Shown: positions 8,757 through 17,085 of the stretch, in pieces | Numbering within the stretch: the stretch's first letter is position 1 | How the letters are laid out: every line of letters begins with the position of its first letter | Assembly (NCBI RefSeq): GCF_003143995.1 | Contig: NZ_QFWG01000014.1 | Coordinates: 1 to 53,049 of the forward strand | Reading direction: 5' to 3' | DNA length: 53,049 nt | Origin: Pseudoglutamicibacter cumminsii | GTDB taxonomy: Bacteria > Actinomycetota > Actinomycetes > Actinomycetales > Micrococcaceae | The notes under the pieces: model-generated | What the model was told of the DNA's origin: nothing | The model's database searches: none | The model's input: the letters and a program-made list of their open reading frames with translations, nothing else | Made by a program: the position numbers and the translations under genes

Positions 8757-10313
8757 TTATGCGCGGGCCGTCTTGGCGTTGCCCAATCCGTAGCGGCTCG
8801 AGCTCGCGTTCTCCCAGTGTTCCTTCCACATGCGTGGGGAATCGCTGAGCAGTTCACCCGGCTCAAGCCACGTGAACAGGCGTGCAAACGAATCGTTGTT
8901 GTCAGGCGAGACGTTGCGGCGCAGCATCGCAGGGGAGAGGTCCTCAACACGAGTCACGCCCATCGAAGCCATGATCTTGACCGCCTGAGCCACAGTCGCC
9001 TGGTGGAAGTTGTAGACGCGCTCAGCCTTCACATCCACATCCAAGCCGCGCTCAAGGCGAGGGTTCTGCGTAGCCACACCAACCGGGCACGTGCCCTCAG
9101 CGCAACGCAACGACTGGATGCAACCCAGCGCGAGCATCATGCCGCGCGCCGAGTTTGTGAAGTCAGCACCCTGAATCAGGCGCTTGACGATCGCGTTACC
9201 TTCAGCGATCTTGCCGGAAGCGCCGATCTTGACCTTGTCGCGCAAGCCAGCGCCCACGAGTGCGTTGTGCACAATCATCAAGCCCTGGGTCAGAGGCATA
9301 CCCATGTGGGTTTCGAACTCAACCGGAGCAGCACCAGTGCCGCCCTCAGCGCCATCGACCACAATGAAGTCCGGCGCCGTGCCAACCTCGATCATCGCCT
9401 TGCACATAGCCAAGACGTCCTCGACCGACGTCACGCACAGCTTGTAGCCGGTCGGCTTGCCGCCGGAAAGCTCACGCGTCTTGGCGATGAACTCGATGAG
9501 CTCGGTCGGGGTCTTGAACGCCGAGTGCCCAGGAGGAGAAACACACTTCACACCCTCAGGAATGCCGCGAATCTCCGCGATCTCCTTGGTCACCTTAGGA
9601 CCAGGCAGAACACCACCCAGGCCAGGCTTAGCGCCCTGGGACAGCTTGATCTCGACGGCCTTGATCTGCTCGTTGCTCGAAACATCGCGGAAACGCCCCG
9701 GGTCGAACTTGCCGTCCTGATCGCGGACGCCGAAGTAGCCTGTACCGATCTCAAGGATCAGATCGCCGCCCTGCTGGTGGTACGGCGTGAAGCCACCTTC
9801 GCCGGTGTCGTGCGCGAAGTTACCCATGCGCGCACCCTTGTTGAGGGCCTTGATCGCGTTACCCGAGAGGGAACCGAAGCTCATCGCGGAGATGTTCAAC
9901 AGCGACATCGAGTATGGCTTGGAGCAGTCCGGTCCACCAATCTCAACGCGTGGCGGAGTCTGTGGCGGTTCAAGCGGGTTCATCGAGTGAACCATCCACT
10001 CGAAACCAACCTCGTTGACCTCAGCCAACGTGCCGAAAGCCTCCTCGGCCTTCTTGCCGTCGGCGCGTGCGTTGACAAGGTCACGCGTCGTCTTATCGAA
10101 CGGACGGCCATCCCAGTCGCGTTCGATGAAGTACTGCTGGATCATCGGGCGGATCTTCTCCAGCTGGTACCGCGCGTGCCCCAGCACGGGGTAGTTACGC
10201 AGAACGGCGTTCTTCTTCTGGATGAGATCGCGAACAGCTACGCCGCCCACGGCAGCGGCGGCACCGATCGCTGCCCACGTACGCTTCTTGAGCTTCTTGC
10301 TTGCCACAGTCAT
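8757..10313 (-). CDS. FMN-binding glutamate synthase family protein
   Basis: This 518-residue protein has one N-terminal membrane segment (about 13-30) and then the glutamate-synthase central/FMN domain. Visible features are the block MSFGSLSGNAIKALNKGA, the FMN-barrel stretch VDGAEGGTGAAP and a 3Fe-4S motif CxxxxxCxxxxC (CIQSLRCAEGTCP, about residue 410). It lacks the glutaminase domain and matches the stand-alone GltB2-like proteins of about 500 residues, whose substrate is not settled. ATG 10313 directly abuts AAGGGG. GTG 10307, two codons in, is better spaced and may be the true start. Confidence 0.88.
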   Translation of the reverse strand: MTVASKKLKKRTWAAIGAAAAVGGVAVRDLIQKKNAVLRNYPVLGHARYQLEKIRPMIQQYFIERDWDGRPFDKTTRDLVNARADGKKAEEAFGTLAEVNEVGFEWMVHSMNPLEPPQTPPRVEIGGPDCSKPYSMSLLNISAMSFGSLSGNAIKALNKGARMGNFAHDTGEGGFTPYHQQGGDLILEIGTGYFGVRDQDGKFDPGRFRDVSSNEQIKAVEIKLSQGAKPGLGGVLPGPKVTKEIAEIRGIPEGVKCVSPPGHSAFKTPTELIEFIAKTRELSGGKPTGYKLCVTSVEDVLAMCKAMIEVGTAPDFIVVDGAEGGTGAAPVEFETHMGMPLTQGLMIVHNALVGAGLRDKVKIGASGKIAEGNAIVKRLIQGADFTNSARGMMLALGCIQSLRCAEGTCPVGVATQNPRLERGLDVDVKAERVYNFHQATVAQAVKIMASMGVTRVEDLSPAMLRRNVSPDNNDSFARLFTWLEPGELLSDSPRMWKEHWENASSSRYGLGNAKTARA

Positions 10314-10434
10314 CCCCTTGTTGGCGAGGTGAGATAGTCCCAGGCTATCCCTTCCAGCGGGTAGATAGCACGGTCACACACGGATAAATCGCCGCCGATG
10401 TGCCCGCAGCTCGATCTTCGCCCGTGCATTAAAC

Positions 10435-10488
10435 GCCCGATGCGACGCAGGCTGAACACTGAAGTGTTCGCTTGCGCCGCATCGGGGC
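10435..10488 (-). terminator. Nested hairpin terminator after the cold-shock gene
   Basis: A 15-bp outer stem (left arm from 10435, right arm to 10488, one bulge) encloses an inner GAACACT/AGTGTTC stem. It lies about 30 bases past the cold-shock stop on the minus strand and is followed by a short T-rich run. Confidence 0.65.
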
Positions 10489-10515
10489 TTAAGAATGAGT
10501 TGAGTGAACCTGCGC

Positions 10516-10719
10516 TTAGAGCGGGGTGATCTCCGTAGCCTGCAGGCCCTTAGGGCCTTCAGCTACAACGAATTCCACGCGCTGGCCCTCTTCGAGAGTG
10601 CGGAAACCAGTCGTCTGGATTGCGCTGAAGTGAGCGAACAGGTCATCCGAAGAGTCATCCGGAGCGATGAAACCGAAACCCTTATCCGGGTTGAACCACT
10701 TGACGGTTCCAGAAGCCAT
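10516..10719 (-). CDS. Cold-shock protein (CspA family)
   Basis: This 67-residue single OB-fold nucleic-acid chaperone has RNP1 KGFGFI and an RNP2 variant DLFAHFSAI, plus the canonical start [16 protein letters not shown]. Members bind single-stranded RNA or DNA and melt mRNA structure. The start is ATG 10719, with AAAGGA about 10 bases upstream; the frame runs further upstream but only through non-homologous text. A 7-bp hairpin sits just before the ribosome-binding site, consistent with the structured long leaders of cold-shock mRNAs. Confidence 0.95.
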   Translation of the reverse strand: MASGTVKWFNPDKGFGFIAPDDSSDDLFAHFSAIQTTGFRTLEEGQRVEFVVAEGPKGLQATEITPL

Positions 10720-10739
10720 ACGAGCTTTGTCCTTTCTGC

Positions 10740-10761
10740 GCCCAGCCTTTGTGTGCTGGGC
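10740..10761 (-). promoter_or_regulatory. Hairpin in the cold-shock gene leader
   Basis: GCCCAGC and GCTGGGC form a perfect 7-bp stem with an 8-base loop, ending just before the csp ribosome-binding site on the minus strand. Such leader structures often affect temperature-dependent translation; here this is inference only. Confidence 0.45.
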
Positions 10762-10996
10762 TAATGCCCAGGGTGTGGGCGGTGTTACTACCTTGACTCG
10801 CGGCGTGCTGACCGGTCCGGACTGCCTTCGGCGAACAAGATCTGCCTGCAGATGCACAGGCGTACGATTCACGCTACTTTATCGGCGCGCTTTCCTCTAG
10901 CGCCCCGCTGCACTCACAGCTCATTCACAAGGCAGTCGAGCGGCAAACGCGAGCCAGCTGGGGCGGACTCGGTGCGAGTGAGGCGCGGGTGCGGCC

Positions 10997-11395
10997 TCAG
11001 CTGAGGTCTAGATCCTCGATGTTTTCAACAGAAGGAACCCACGATGCGCGCAACTGATCCATCTGGCGGCGTTCCTTTTTCGTGGGGCGGCCGGATCCGC
11101 GTGGCCGGACAGGCACCGCGGGAATCGCAGGTTTGACGCGCTCCGGAGTGTGGTCGATGTATGCGGTCGCCGCTACTTGTGCAGAAACGCGTTTGACCAG
11201 CGGCTTCACGACCTGCAGATGCCGGTCGAAACCGTGCCTTCGAATGCGGACGTTATCGCCCGGCCTGATCGCATACGCCGGCTTCACGGGATCACCGTTG
11301 ACGCGAATATGTCCTGCCCGGCACGCAGCTGTGGCCTCCGAGCGCGTCTTGTACACGCGCACGGACCACAACCATGCATCGATACGAGCCTTCAT
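10997..11395 (-). CDS. S4-domain RNA-binding protein (Hsp15-like)
   Basis: This 132-residue protein has an N-terminal S4 domain: MKARIDAWLWSVRVYKTRS, then ACRAGHIRVNGDPVKPAYAIRPGD. That is the pattern of Hsp15-type proteins, which in other bacteria rescue peptidyl-tRNA left on 50S subunits. A basic tail with GSGRPTKKERRQMDQL follows. The start is 15 bases after the stop of the AI-2E family transporter gene on the same strand, so the two are probably cotranscribed although functionally unrelated. Confidence 0.9.
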   Translation of the reverse strand: MKARIDAWLWSVRVYKTRSEATAACRAGHIRVNGDPVKPAYAIRPGDNVRIRRHGFDRHLQVVKPLVKRVSAQVAATAYIDHTPERVKPAIPAVPVRPRGSGRPTKKERRQMDQLRASWVPSVENIEDLDLS

Positions 11396-11409
11396 GAATG
11401 TGCCAGCAG

Positions 11410-12648
11410 TCAGCTTTGTGCGAGCTGCTTGACTCGCTTAGCTCGCTTCTTAGCGATTTTCCGGACCCGCTTCTTTCGCTGGCGGTACGCAAGGTCATCC
11501 ACCTTGGACTCCCTACCCGTAAACACCTTGATGACGGCCCATGCCGCAGCGGTCAGCGGAACCGCGAGCAATGCGCCGATGATGCCAGCAAGCACCGTGC
11601 CGGCAGTCAAAGCGAACAACACAACGAGAGCGTGAACCCGCAACGCCGAGCCCATAACGACCGGCTGCAGGAAGTTGCCTTCCAACTGGTTCACCACAAT
11701 CGAACCGATGATGATCGCAAGAGCAGGAATCCAGCCATTCGTCACCAAAGCGACCAAAGCCGCGAGGATCGAGCTGACCAACGCACCCACGATCGGGATG
11801 AAACCGCCAACAAAAACAACCAAGCCCAGCGGGAACCACAGCTTCACGCCAAAGACGAGCATGACCAGCGCGATACCTGCCGCATCGACCGCCGCAATAA
11901 TCGCGGTACCGCGCACATAGCCGCCGAACGTGTCACGCGCACGCACCGCAGCGGTGTGCCACGTAGGCTGCGCCGACTCCGGAACCCACGAGTGCAGGAA
12001 ACTCCAGATCTTGTCGCCATCACGCAAGAAGATCGCGATCGTGACAATGAACGTACCCATGCCAGCAAAGAATGTGCTCGCTGACGACAAGCCAGCAACA
12101 GCACCCGTGCTAAACGTTGAACTGGTCAAGAACTTCTTGACCTGCTCGAGCGCTTCATCCATCTGGCCAGAGTTGAACTGGATGCCCACCTTATTGGCGA
12201 GATCGCGCGCTTGGTTGAAACCCTGCACCGCCGAATCCACCAGGCCGCTCCACTGTGTAGCGATCGTCGCTGCGACGCCGCCGACGACACCGCCCAACAC
12301 CAGAACGGTGGCCACCACAACGACAACCGCGGCCCACGTATCGGACATCCGCCGGCGAAGCCACTCGATCACCGGCCACGCGGCGCACGCCAGGATCGTC
12401 GCCAACAGAACGGGGATCACCAGAACAGAAACCTGGATCAGACCATAAATCAACACCGAAGCCAGCGCGATGATGAGCAAAACCTGCGCGCTCCGCGCAC
12501 CCGCGCGACCCCAGCGGTCCTTCCACGGGTTAGGTAGACCCTCTACGGTCGGCAAGCCGTGAGACGTGTTGGCCTCCGTGCTACCGGAGACCTCCGCTGG
12601 CTTCTGCGCCGCGGCGGGGATATGGGTGCGGGTTTCGTGCTGATTCAT
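11410..12648 (-). CDS. AI-2E family transporter (YdiK/PerM type)
   Basis: This 412-residue membrane protein has the family layout. Two helices near the N-terminus (about 53-95) are followed by a third at about 105-130 and a soluble amphipathic stretch (about 135-185). A C-terminal group of helices includes GGFIPIVGALVSSILAALVAL and the QLEGNFLQPVVMG signature. A basic tail RQRKKRVRKIAKKRAKRVK ends the protein. Members export small molecules or act in Na/Li-H antiport, and the substrate here is not predictable. It is divergent from the alpha/beta hydrolase gene, sharing the region 12649-12727. Confidence 0.88.
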   Translation of the reverse strand: MNQHETRTHIPAAAQKPAEVSGSTEANTSHGLPTVEGLPNPWKDRWGRAGARSAQVLLIIALASVLIYGLIQVSVLVIPVLLATILACAAWPVIEWLRRRMSDTWAAVVVVVATVLVLGGVVGGVAATIATQWSGLVDSAVQGFNQARDLANKVGIQFNSGQMDEALEQVKKFLTSSTFSTGAVAGLSSASTFFAGMGTFIVTIAIFLRDGDKIWSFLHSWVPESAQPTWHTAAVRARDTFGGYVRGTAIIAAVDAAGIALVMLVFGVKLWFPLGLVVFVGGFIPIVGALVSSILAALVALVTNGWIPALAIIIGSIVVNQLEGNFLQPVVMGSALRVHALVVLFALTAGTVLAGIIGALLAVPLTAAAWAVIKVFTGRESKVDDLAYRQRKKRVRKIAKKRAKRVKQLAQS

Positions 12649-12689
12649 AGCTCTATCTTGGCACGTTTACGGCTTCACTAGCCGGCCGG

Positions 12690-12719
12690 TGACGTCAAGC
12701 GGGACGCTTTCGCTAGAAT
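12690..12719 (+). promoter_or_regulatory. Promoter of a leaderless alpha/beta hydrolase mRNA
   Basis: A -35-like TGACGT (12690-12695) and a -10 TAGAAT (12714-12719) have an 18-base spacer. GTG 12728 follows 8 bases after the -10, where transcription should begin, and there is no Shine-Dalgarno sequence. Confidence 0.6.
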
Positions 12720-12727
12720 CCACACTC

Positions 12728-13519
12728 GTGAGCTACGCAATCAACCCCACCGACGGAACCCGCATCTACTACGAAGTGACAGGCGAAGGGCCAGCGCTGA
12801 TCTTCCTGCACGGGTCCGCTTTGTCGCGAGTTATCTGGCGCGGACTCGGCTATCTCAAAGGGCTGCCTGGCTACAGCCACATCCGCATCGATGCGCGAGG
12901 CCACGGGAAGTCCGATAAACCCCATGAACCGTCTGCGTATGCGATGGAGCGCCTGGCCGAAGACGTCCTCGCGGTCATGGACGCTGAAGAGATCGCAACC
13001 GCCGGAATCGTCGGTTACTCACTCGGCGCACGCACAGGCTGGCAACTCATGACGACGGTCCCGACCCGGTTCGCAGCGTTTGTTGCGCTCGCCGGAAGCC
13101 ACCGGAAGCAAACCGGTGAGATCAAGAATATTTTCTTTCCCGGCTACCTCGAAACCTTGAAAAACGGCGACATCGACGCGTTCGTTGCGGGCTTCGGGCC
13201 GGGGCTTGACCGCGCCACAGCGCTCGCGTTCAAATCCAACGATCCTCTAGCCCTCTACGCGATGTTCGCCGAGATGGAAGACGCCGAGAGGAGCATTCCG
13301 GACACGCTCATCGCACAAGTCAGCACGCCAGTGCTCGCGATGGCCGGCGACCAAGACCCGCGGCGTTACGCCGATTCGCAGGACCAGGCGCAGATCGCCC
13401 AGAACTGCCGCTTCCACCCGCTACCTGGCCGCAACCACGCCGGAACGCTGTTCTACGCGCAAGACAACCTCGCCGTCATCAAGCCGTTCCTGGACAAGAA
13501 CTACCCAGGAACGGCTTAG
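12728..13519 (+). CDS. Alpha/beta hydrolase
   Basis: This is a ~263-residue alpha/beta hydrolase. It shows the oxyanion HG motif (LIFLHGSALS), the strand-4 DARGHGKSDKP block, a nucleophile elbow GYSLGA (Ser about residue 98), a late Asp in AGDQDPR and the catalytic His in GRNHAGTLF. All three triad residues are present. The substrate is unknown; the family includes esterases, lactonases and haloperoxidases. I chose GTG 12728, preceded by a promoter but no ribosome-binding site, over the upstream ATG 12689, which would add 13 unlikely residues and overlap the promoter. Confidence 0.88.
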   Translation: MSYAINPTDGTRIYYEVTGEGPALIFLHGSALSRVIWRGLGYLKGLPGYSHIRIDARGHGKSDKPHEPSAYAMERLAEDVLAVMDAEEIATAGIVGYSLGARTGWQLMTTVPTRFAAFVALAGSHRKQTGEIKNIFFPGYLETLKNGDIDAFVAGFGPGLDRATALAFKSNDPLALYAMFAEMEDAERSIPDTLIAQVSTPVLAMAGDQDPRRYADSQDQAQIAQNCRFHPLPGRNHAGTLFYAQDNLAVIKPFLDKNYPGTA

Positions 13520-13542
13520 ATGGGGCTGGGTTAGTACCTGGC

Positions 13543-14823
13543 CTAGCCGGTGAAGGTCGACTTGCCCGTAACGCCACGGCCGATCAACAGGGCCTGAACC
13601 GTTTCCGTGCCCTCATACGTGTGTAGCGCCTCGATGTCCGCGAAGTGACGAGCCACCCGGTTCTTGATCAAGATGCCGTTGCCGCCCAACAGGTCACGCG
13701 CATCGGCCGCAATAGAGCGAGCCGCACGCGTAGCGGTGAACTTAGCGAGCGATGCGAGCTCACCCGAAAGCTCCCCGCGATCCTCCAACTCAGTGCAGTG
13801 ACGCGCCAAAAGTTGCGCCTGCACGAGGGTGGACTGCATGCGCGCCAAACGCTCATTCACAATCTGAGAATGCGCGAGTGGACGGCCAAACTGAGTCCGC
13901 TTGCTCGCATACTGCGCAGCCACCTCGTACGCGCCCATCGCAGCACCAACAGCCGCCCACGCAACACCTAGGCGGGTAGCAAACAAAACCTGCGCCGTAT
14001 TCTTGAACGACTGCGCGCCCGGCAATACGTTCTCGTCCGGAACAAACACATCCTGCAGGTCAATCTCCGCCTGCCACAAGCAACGCAAAGCCAGCTTCTC
14101 CTTCAAATGGAACGCGCTGTAGCCCTCCGAATCCTGCGGAACAATGAAGCCCTTGACCTGGCCGTCGTCGGTATCGCGGGCCCACACAATCGAAATCGCA
14201 GGAGCGCCAAACTCAGGACCGATAGCGCCGTTACCGATCCACTTCTTGGCTCCAGTGATGCGCCAACCGCCATCGACCTTGGTGGCCGAAGTTTCGAGGC
14301 CGATCGAATCGGAGCCGTGAGTCGGCTCCGTCAACGCAAACGCGCCCGCAACACTGCCTTCAGCGAGCGCCGGGCCCCACTTCTGCTTCTGTTCCTTCGA
14401 GCCGCACAAATCAACCGAACGCAACGCCAAACCACCCTGGACGCCGACGATGGTCGACACTGACAAGTCAACCCGGCCAAGTTCCATGCCCACCATTGCG
14501 GCTTCGAGGCGGCTTGAGCCTTCGCGGCCATCGACCCCGATGCCGTCACGCAGCAGATCAGCCTCGCCCAGCTCCTTAGTCAGGTGGGCTGGGTACTCGC
14601 CGCGATGCCAAAAATCGTCGATGACCGGCGCAACCTTCTCAAGCGCGAAAGCACGGGCACGTTCGCGCGCAGCCTGAGCGGCCTCCGGAAGGTCATTGAA
14701 GACGCCCGCCGGGTCGACATTCGGTGCGTCAGGACCGGTTGGGTACAGATCGTAATCAGGTTCTGTGAGCGAAGCCGGGCGGGAAGGGGAAGGCTGTGGA
14801 GCGGTGGAGGAAGCGTCAGACAT
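13543..14823 (-). CDS. Acyl-CoA dehydrogenase (glutaryl-CoA dehydrogenase-like)
   Basis: This 426-residue FAD enzyme introduces the alpha-beta double bond into acyl-CoA. Family text includes AFALTEPTHGSDS, GAKKWIGNG, RTQFGRPLAHSQIVNERLARM and ARDLLGGNGI. The catalytic Glu lies in HTYEGTE at about residue 404, the position used by glutaryl- and short-chain dehydrogenases. The N-terminal ~40 residues are a Pro/Ser-rich extension. The electron acceptor would be ETF, not in the window. A motif upstream is shared with the hydratase gene at 6405-7490, pointing to a common amino- or fatty-acid catabolic regulon. Confidence 0.88.
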   Translation of the reverse strand: MSDASSTAPQPSPSRPASLTEPDYDLYPTGPDAPNVDPAGVFNDLPEAAQAARERARAFALEKVAPVIDDFWHRGEYPAHLTKELGEADLLRDGIGVDGREGSSRLEAAMVGMELGRVDLSVSTIVGVQGGLALRSVDLCGSKEQKQKWGPALAEGSVAGAFALTEPTHGSDSIGLETSATKVDGGWRITGAKKWIGNGAIGPEFGAPAISIVWARDTDDGQVKGFIVPQDSEGYSAFHLKEKLALRCLWQAEIDLQDVFVPDENVLPGAQSFKNTAQVLFATRLGVAWAAVGAAMGAYEVAAQYASKRTQFGRPLAHSQIVNERLARMQSTLVQAQLLARHCTELEDRGELSGELASLAKFTATRAARSIAADARDLLGGNGILIKNRVARHFADIEALHTYEGTETVQALLIGRGVTGKSTFTG

Positions 14824-14898
14824 GGGAACTCCTGAAACGAGAAGAAGGCAACGGGCGGCAGGGTTTGAGTAAAACCCTGAGCTGAAATAAAACCTTGA

Positions 14899-14914
14899 GT
14901 TACCCGTAAGTAAC
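14899..14914 (-). promoter_or_regulatory. Candidate operator GTTAC-N6-GTAAC before the acyl-CoA dehydrogenase
   Basis: A 16-base partial palindrome with perfect 5-bp arms lies 76 bases before the start. It matches 13 of 16 bases of the site at 7537-7552. Two TAAAACC-type direct repeats stand just downstream, at about 14870 and 14888. Confidence 0.45.
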
Positions 14915-15040
14915 CAGATGTGATCAGCCTAACATTTTGCGCGAATTTGACCAGATCCAGACGCGTGAAAACACGAGTGATCAGACCTACTTCACCGCGC
15001 ATCTAGGCATCCACCAGCAACATGTGAAACGCTGACACCT

Positions 15041-16297
15041 ATGAGATTCCTAGCGAACTGGTTCACAGCCCTGCCCGCAGAAAAAGCGAGCCCCAAGGCA
15101 AGTGACGGTGCAAGCGACGGGGCCAGCGACAGTGCAAGCCCAGACGCATCGGAATCTTCGCAACCATCCACGGGATCCAGCCCCTCCGCAGAACCCAGCT
15201 CAAGCCCCAGCGGTTTCCTTGAACCAGACCCAAGCGAGCCCACGCTGCCAGGCCTCGAGCCCATCGTCGAAAACGCACCATCCACCCTGCGGCCATGGCT
15301 CGCCTTCGGCATCCCGATCGTCGCTGCGCTCATCATCACGTGGCTCGTGTGGTTCATCCTTGCGCGGATCTTGCGGAAACGCCCACGCGTCAAAGAACAG
15401 CTCGGACGCCTCCAGATCCCCGTATTCTGCCTGCTGCTCTCCGTGGGGCTTATGTTCGGTACGCCGGGCGTCATCGAGGAGAAAGAGCTCGCGGTTGCGC
15501 TCGCCGTGATCCTCAAAGTCGCGGCCGTCGCGTCCATCACGTGGCTTGCTGTGACCGTGCTTTCGGTCGTGGAAGTCTCCGTGGTCGTCCACTACGAAGA
15601 ATCCGGCGATCCGCGCCAAGTAGCCAAACTGCGCACCCAAATGACGCTCATGCGACGCCTCGTGACGGCGATCGTGCTCGTGCTCGGCGTGGGTGCGGTG
15701 CTGCTCATGATCCCGAGCGTGCGCGCGATGGGCGCAACAGTCCTCGCGTCCGCGGGCTTGATCTCGGTGGTAGCTGGCCTCGCGGTTCAAGGCGTGCTGA
15801 CCAACGTGTTCGCGGGGCTGCAGCTCGCGTTCAGTGACGCGCTCCGTGTAGAAGACATCGTGGTCGTGGAAGGGCAGCGCGGTAACGTCAAGGAAATTAC
15901 GCTGACCTACGTTGTCGTGAAGCTCGTGGACGGGCGGAAAATGATCCTGCCCTCGACATACTTCACCACCACGCCGTTTGAAAACTGGTCACGCGGCGGC
16001 GAAGAAATCAACGGCTCCGTAGTTCTCGACCTCGCCTGGGATGCGCCGGTTGCGGCGCTCCGCAAACGCGTGGAACAGTTGCTGGATGCAACCGACCTCT
16101 GGGATGGACGCGTTGGCGAAACGGTCGTCACCAACGCCGCCGGCGGCAACATGGAACTCACCGTCATGTTGAGCGCCCGTAACCCCGGCGACCTATGGGA
16201 CCTCAGAAACTACATCCGAGAAAACCTCGTCCACGAAGTCATGACGAAGTACCCAGGCTCCCTCCCGGAGGTCATCGGTGGCGGCGGCGCGGCCTAA
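15041..16297 (+). CDS. Mechanosensitive ion channel (MscS family) with low-complexity N-terminus
   Basis: This is a 418-residue small-conductance mechanosensitive channel. Residues ~15-80 are a Ser/Ala/Asp/Pro-rich segment that is not part of the family core. Four to five transmembrane helices follow between about 85 and 265. The last is the Gly/Ala-rich pore helix (ATVLASAGLISVVAGLAVQGVLTNVFAGLQ), followed by the beta domain (VEDIVVVEGQRGNVKEITLTYVVV, then ILPSTYFTTTPFENWSR). Its role is release of solutes under hypo-osmotic shock. No ribosome-binding site precedes ATG 15041, so the N-terminal region may be mis-started. Confidence 0.88.
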   Translation: MRFLANWFTALPAEKASPKASDGASDGASDSASPDASESSQPSTGSSPSAEPSSSPSGFLEPDPSEPTLPGLEPIVENAPSTLRPWLAFGIPIVAALIITWLVWFILARILRKRPRVKEQLGRLQIPVFCLLLSVGLMFGTPGVIEEKELAVALAVILKVAAVASITWLAVTVLSVVEVSVVVHYEESGDPRQVAKLRTQMTLMRRLVTAIVLVLGVGAVLLMIPSVRAMGATVLASAGLISVVAGLAVQGVLTNVFAGLQLAFSDALRVEDIVVVEGQRGNVKEITLTYVVVKLVDGRKMILPSTYFTTTPFENWSRGGEEINGSVVLDLAWDAPVAALRKRVEQLLDATDLWDGRVGETVVTNAAGGNMELTVMLSARNPGDLWDLRNYIRENLVHEVMTKYPGSLPEVIGGGGAA

Positions 16298-16326
16298 CCG
16301 GCCAACGCCGTCTAACCGCCAACCGC

Positions 16327-17085
16327 CTAACCGAAATAGACGCCGATGCGCTTGCCATCGATCTCGTGGATCGGGATCTGCATCTGATACACCTCAGCGA
16401 GCTTTTCGGTCGTCATGAGCTCTTCCGGGGTGCTCTGCTGAACCAAACGGCCATCGCGCATCGCCACAATCGTGTCGGAATATACTGAGGCGAAGTTGAT
16501 GTCGTGCAGCACCACAACCACCGTCTTACCCTGCTCATCGACAAGGCGACGCATGAGCTTCATCATCTCCACTGAGTGACGCATGTCCAGGTTGTTGAGC
16601 GGCTCATCCAAAAGGATGTAGTCGGTGTCCTGCGCCAAAACCATCGCGATGAACGCGCGCTGACGCTGGCCGCCCGAAAGCTCGTCGAGGTACTTGAACG
16701 CGAGCGGAGTAATGTCCATCTCCTGCATCGCCTGCGCGATGATCGCGCGGTCCTCACGAGTAGCCTGACCACCGTTGTGCGGGAAACGGCCGAAACCCAC
16801 GAGGTCGCGCACACGCAACCGCAACGAAACGTGGTTGTCCTGCCGCAAAATAGCGAGCTTCTTCGCCAAGGCCTTCGACGGCGTCTTCGAGACGTCCAAA
16901 CCATCGACCGTGACGCTGCCTTCCTCCATCGGAATCAGGCGAGAAACCATCGAAAGCAGCGTGGACTTGCCGGCGCCGTTAGGGCCGATGATGCTCGTGA
17001 GCCCACCCGCCGGGATCACCGTCGTGACATCGTCCACCACAGTCGTGGCGCCGTACTGCTTGGAAACGTTCTTGATTTCGATCAT
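16327..17085 (-). CDS. Iron-siderophore ABC transporter, ATP-binding protein
   Basis: This 252-residue ATPase belongs to the FecE/YclP-type family. Walker A is GPNGAGKST (about 34-42), the signature is LSGGQRQR (about 138), Walker B is YILLDEP, and the switch is VLHD. It energises the two permeases encoded just upstream. It overlaps the second permease gene by 4 bases (ATGA), so the pair is translationally coupled. It is the last gene of a four-gene minus-strand operon. Confidence 0.95.
   Translation of the reverse strand: MIEIKNVSKQYGATTVVDDVTTVIPAGGLTSIIGPNGAGKSTLLSMVSRLIPMEEGSVTVDGLDVSKTPSKALAKKLAILRQDNHVSLRLRVRDLVGFGRFPHNGGQATREDRAIIAQAMQEMDITPLAFKYLDELSGGQRQRAFIAMVLAQDTDYILLDEPLNNLDMRHSVEMMKLMRRLVDEQGKTVVVVLHDINFASVYSDTIVAMRDGRLVQQSTPEELMTTEKLAEVYQMQIPIHEIDGKRIGVYFG

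Noticed and set aside
8817-10337. Long plus-strand frame of 506 codons opposite the glutamate-synthase-like gene
   Set aside because: It is the antisense of a strongly conserved gene; the composition is His/Arg/Leu-rich and not protein-like.
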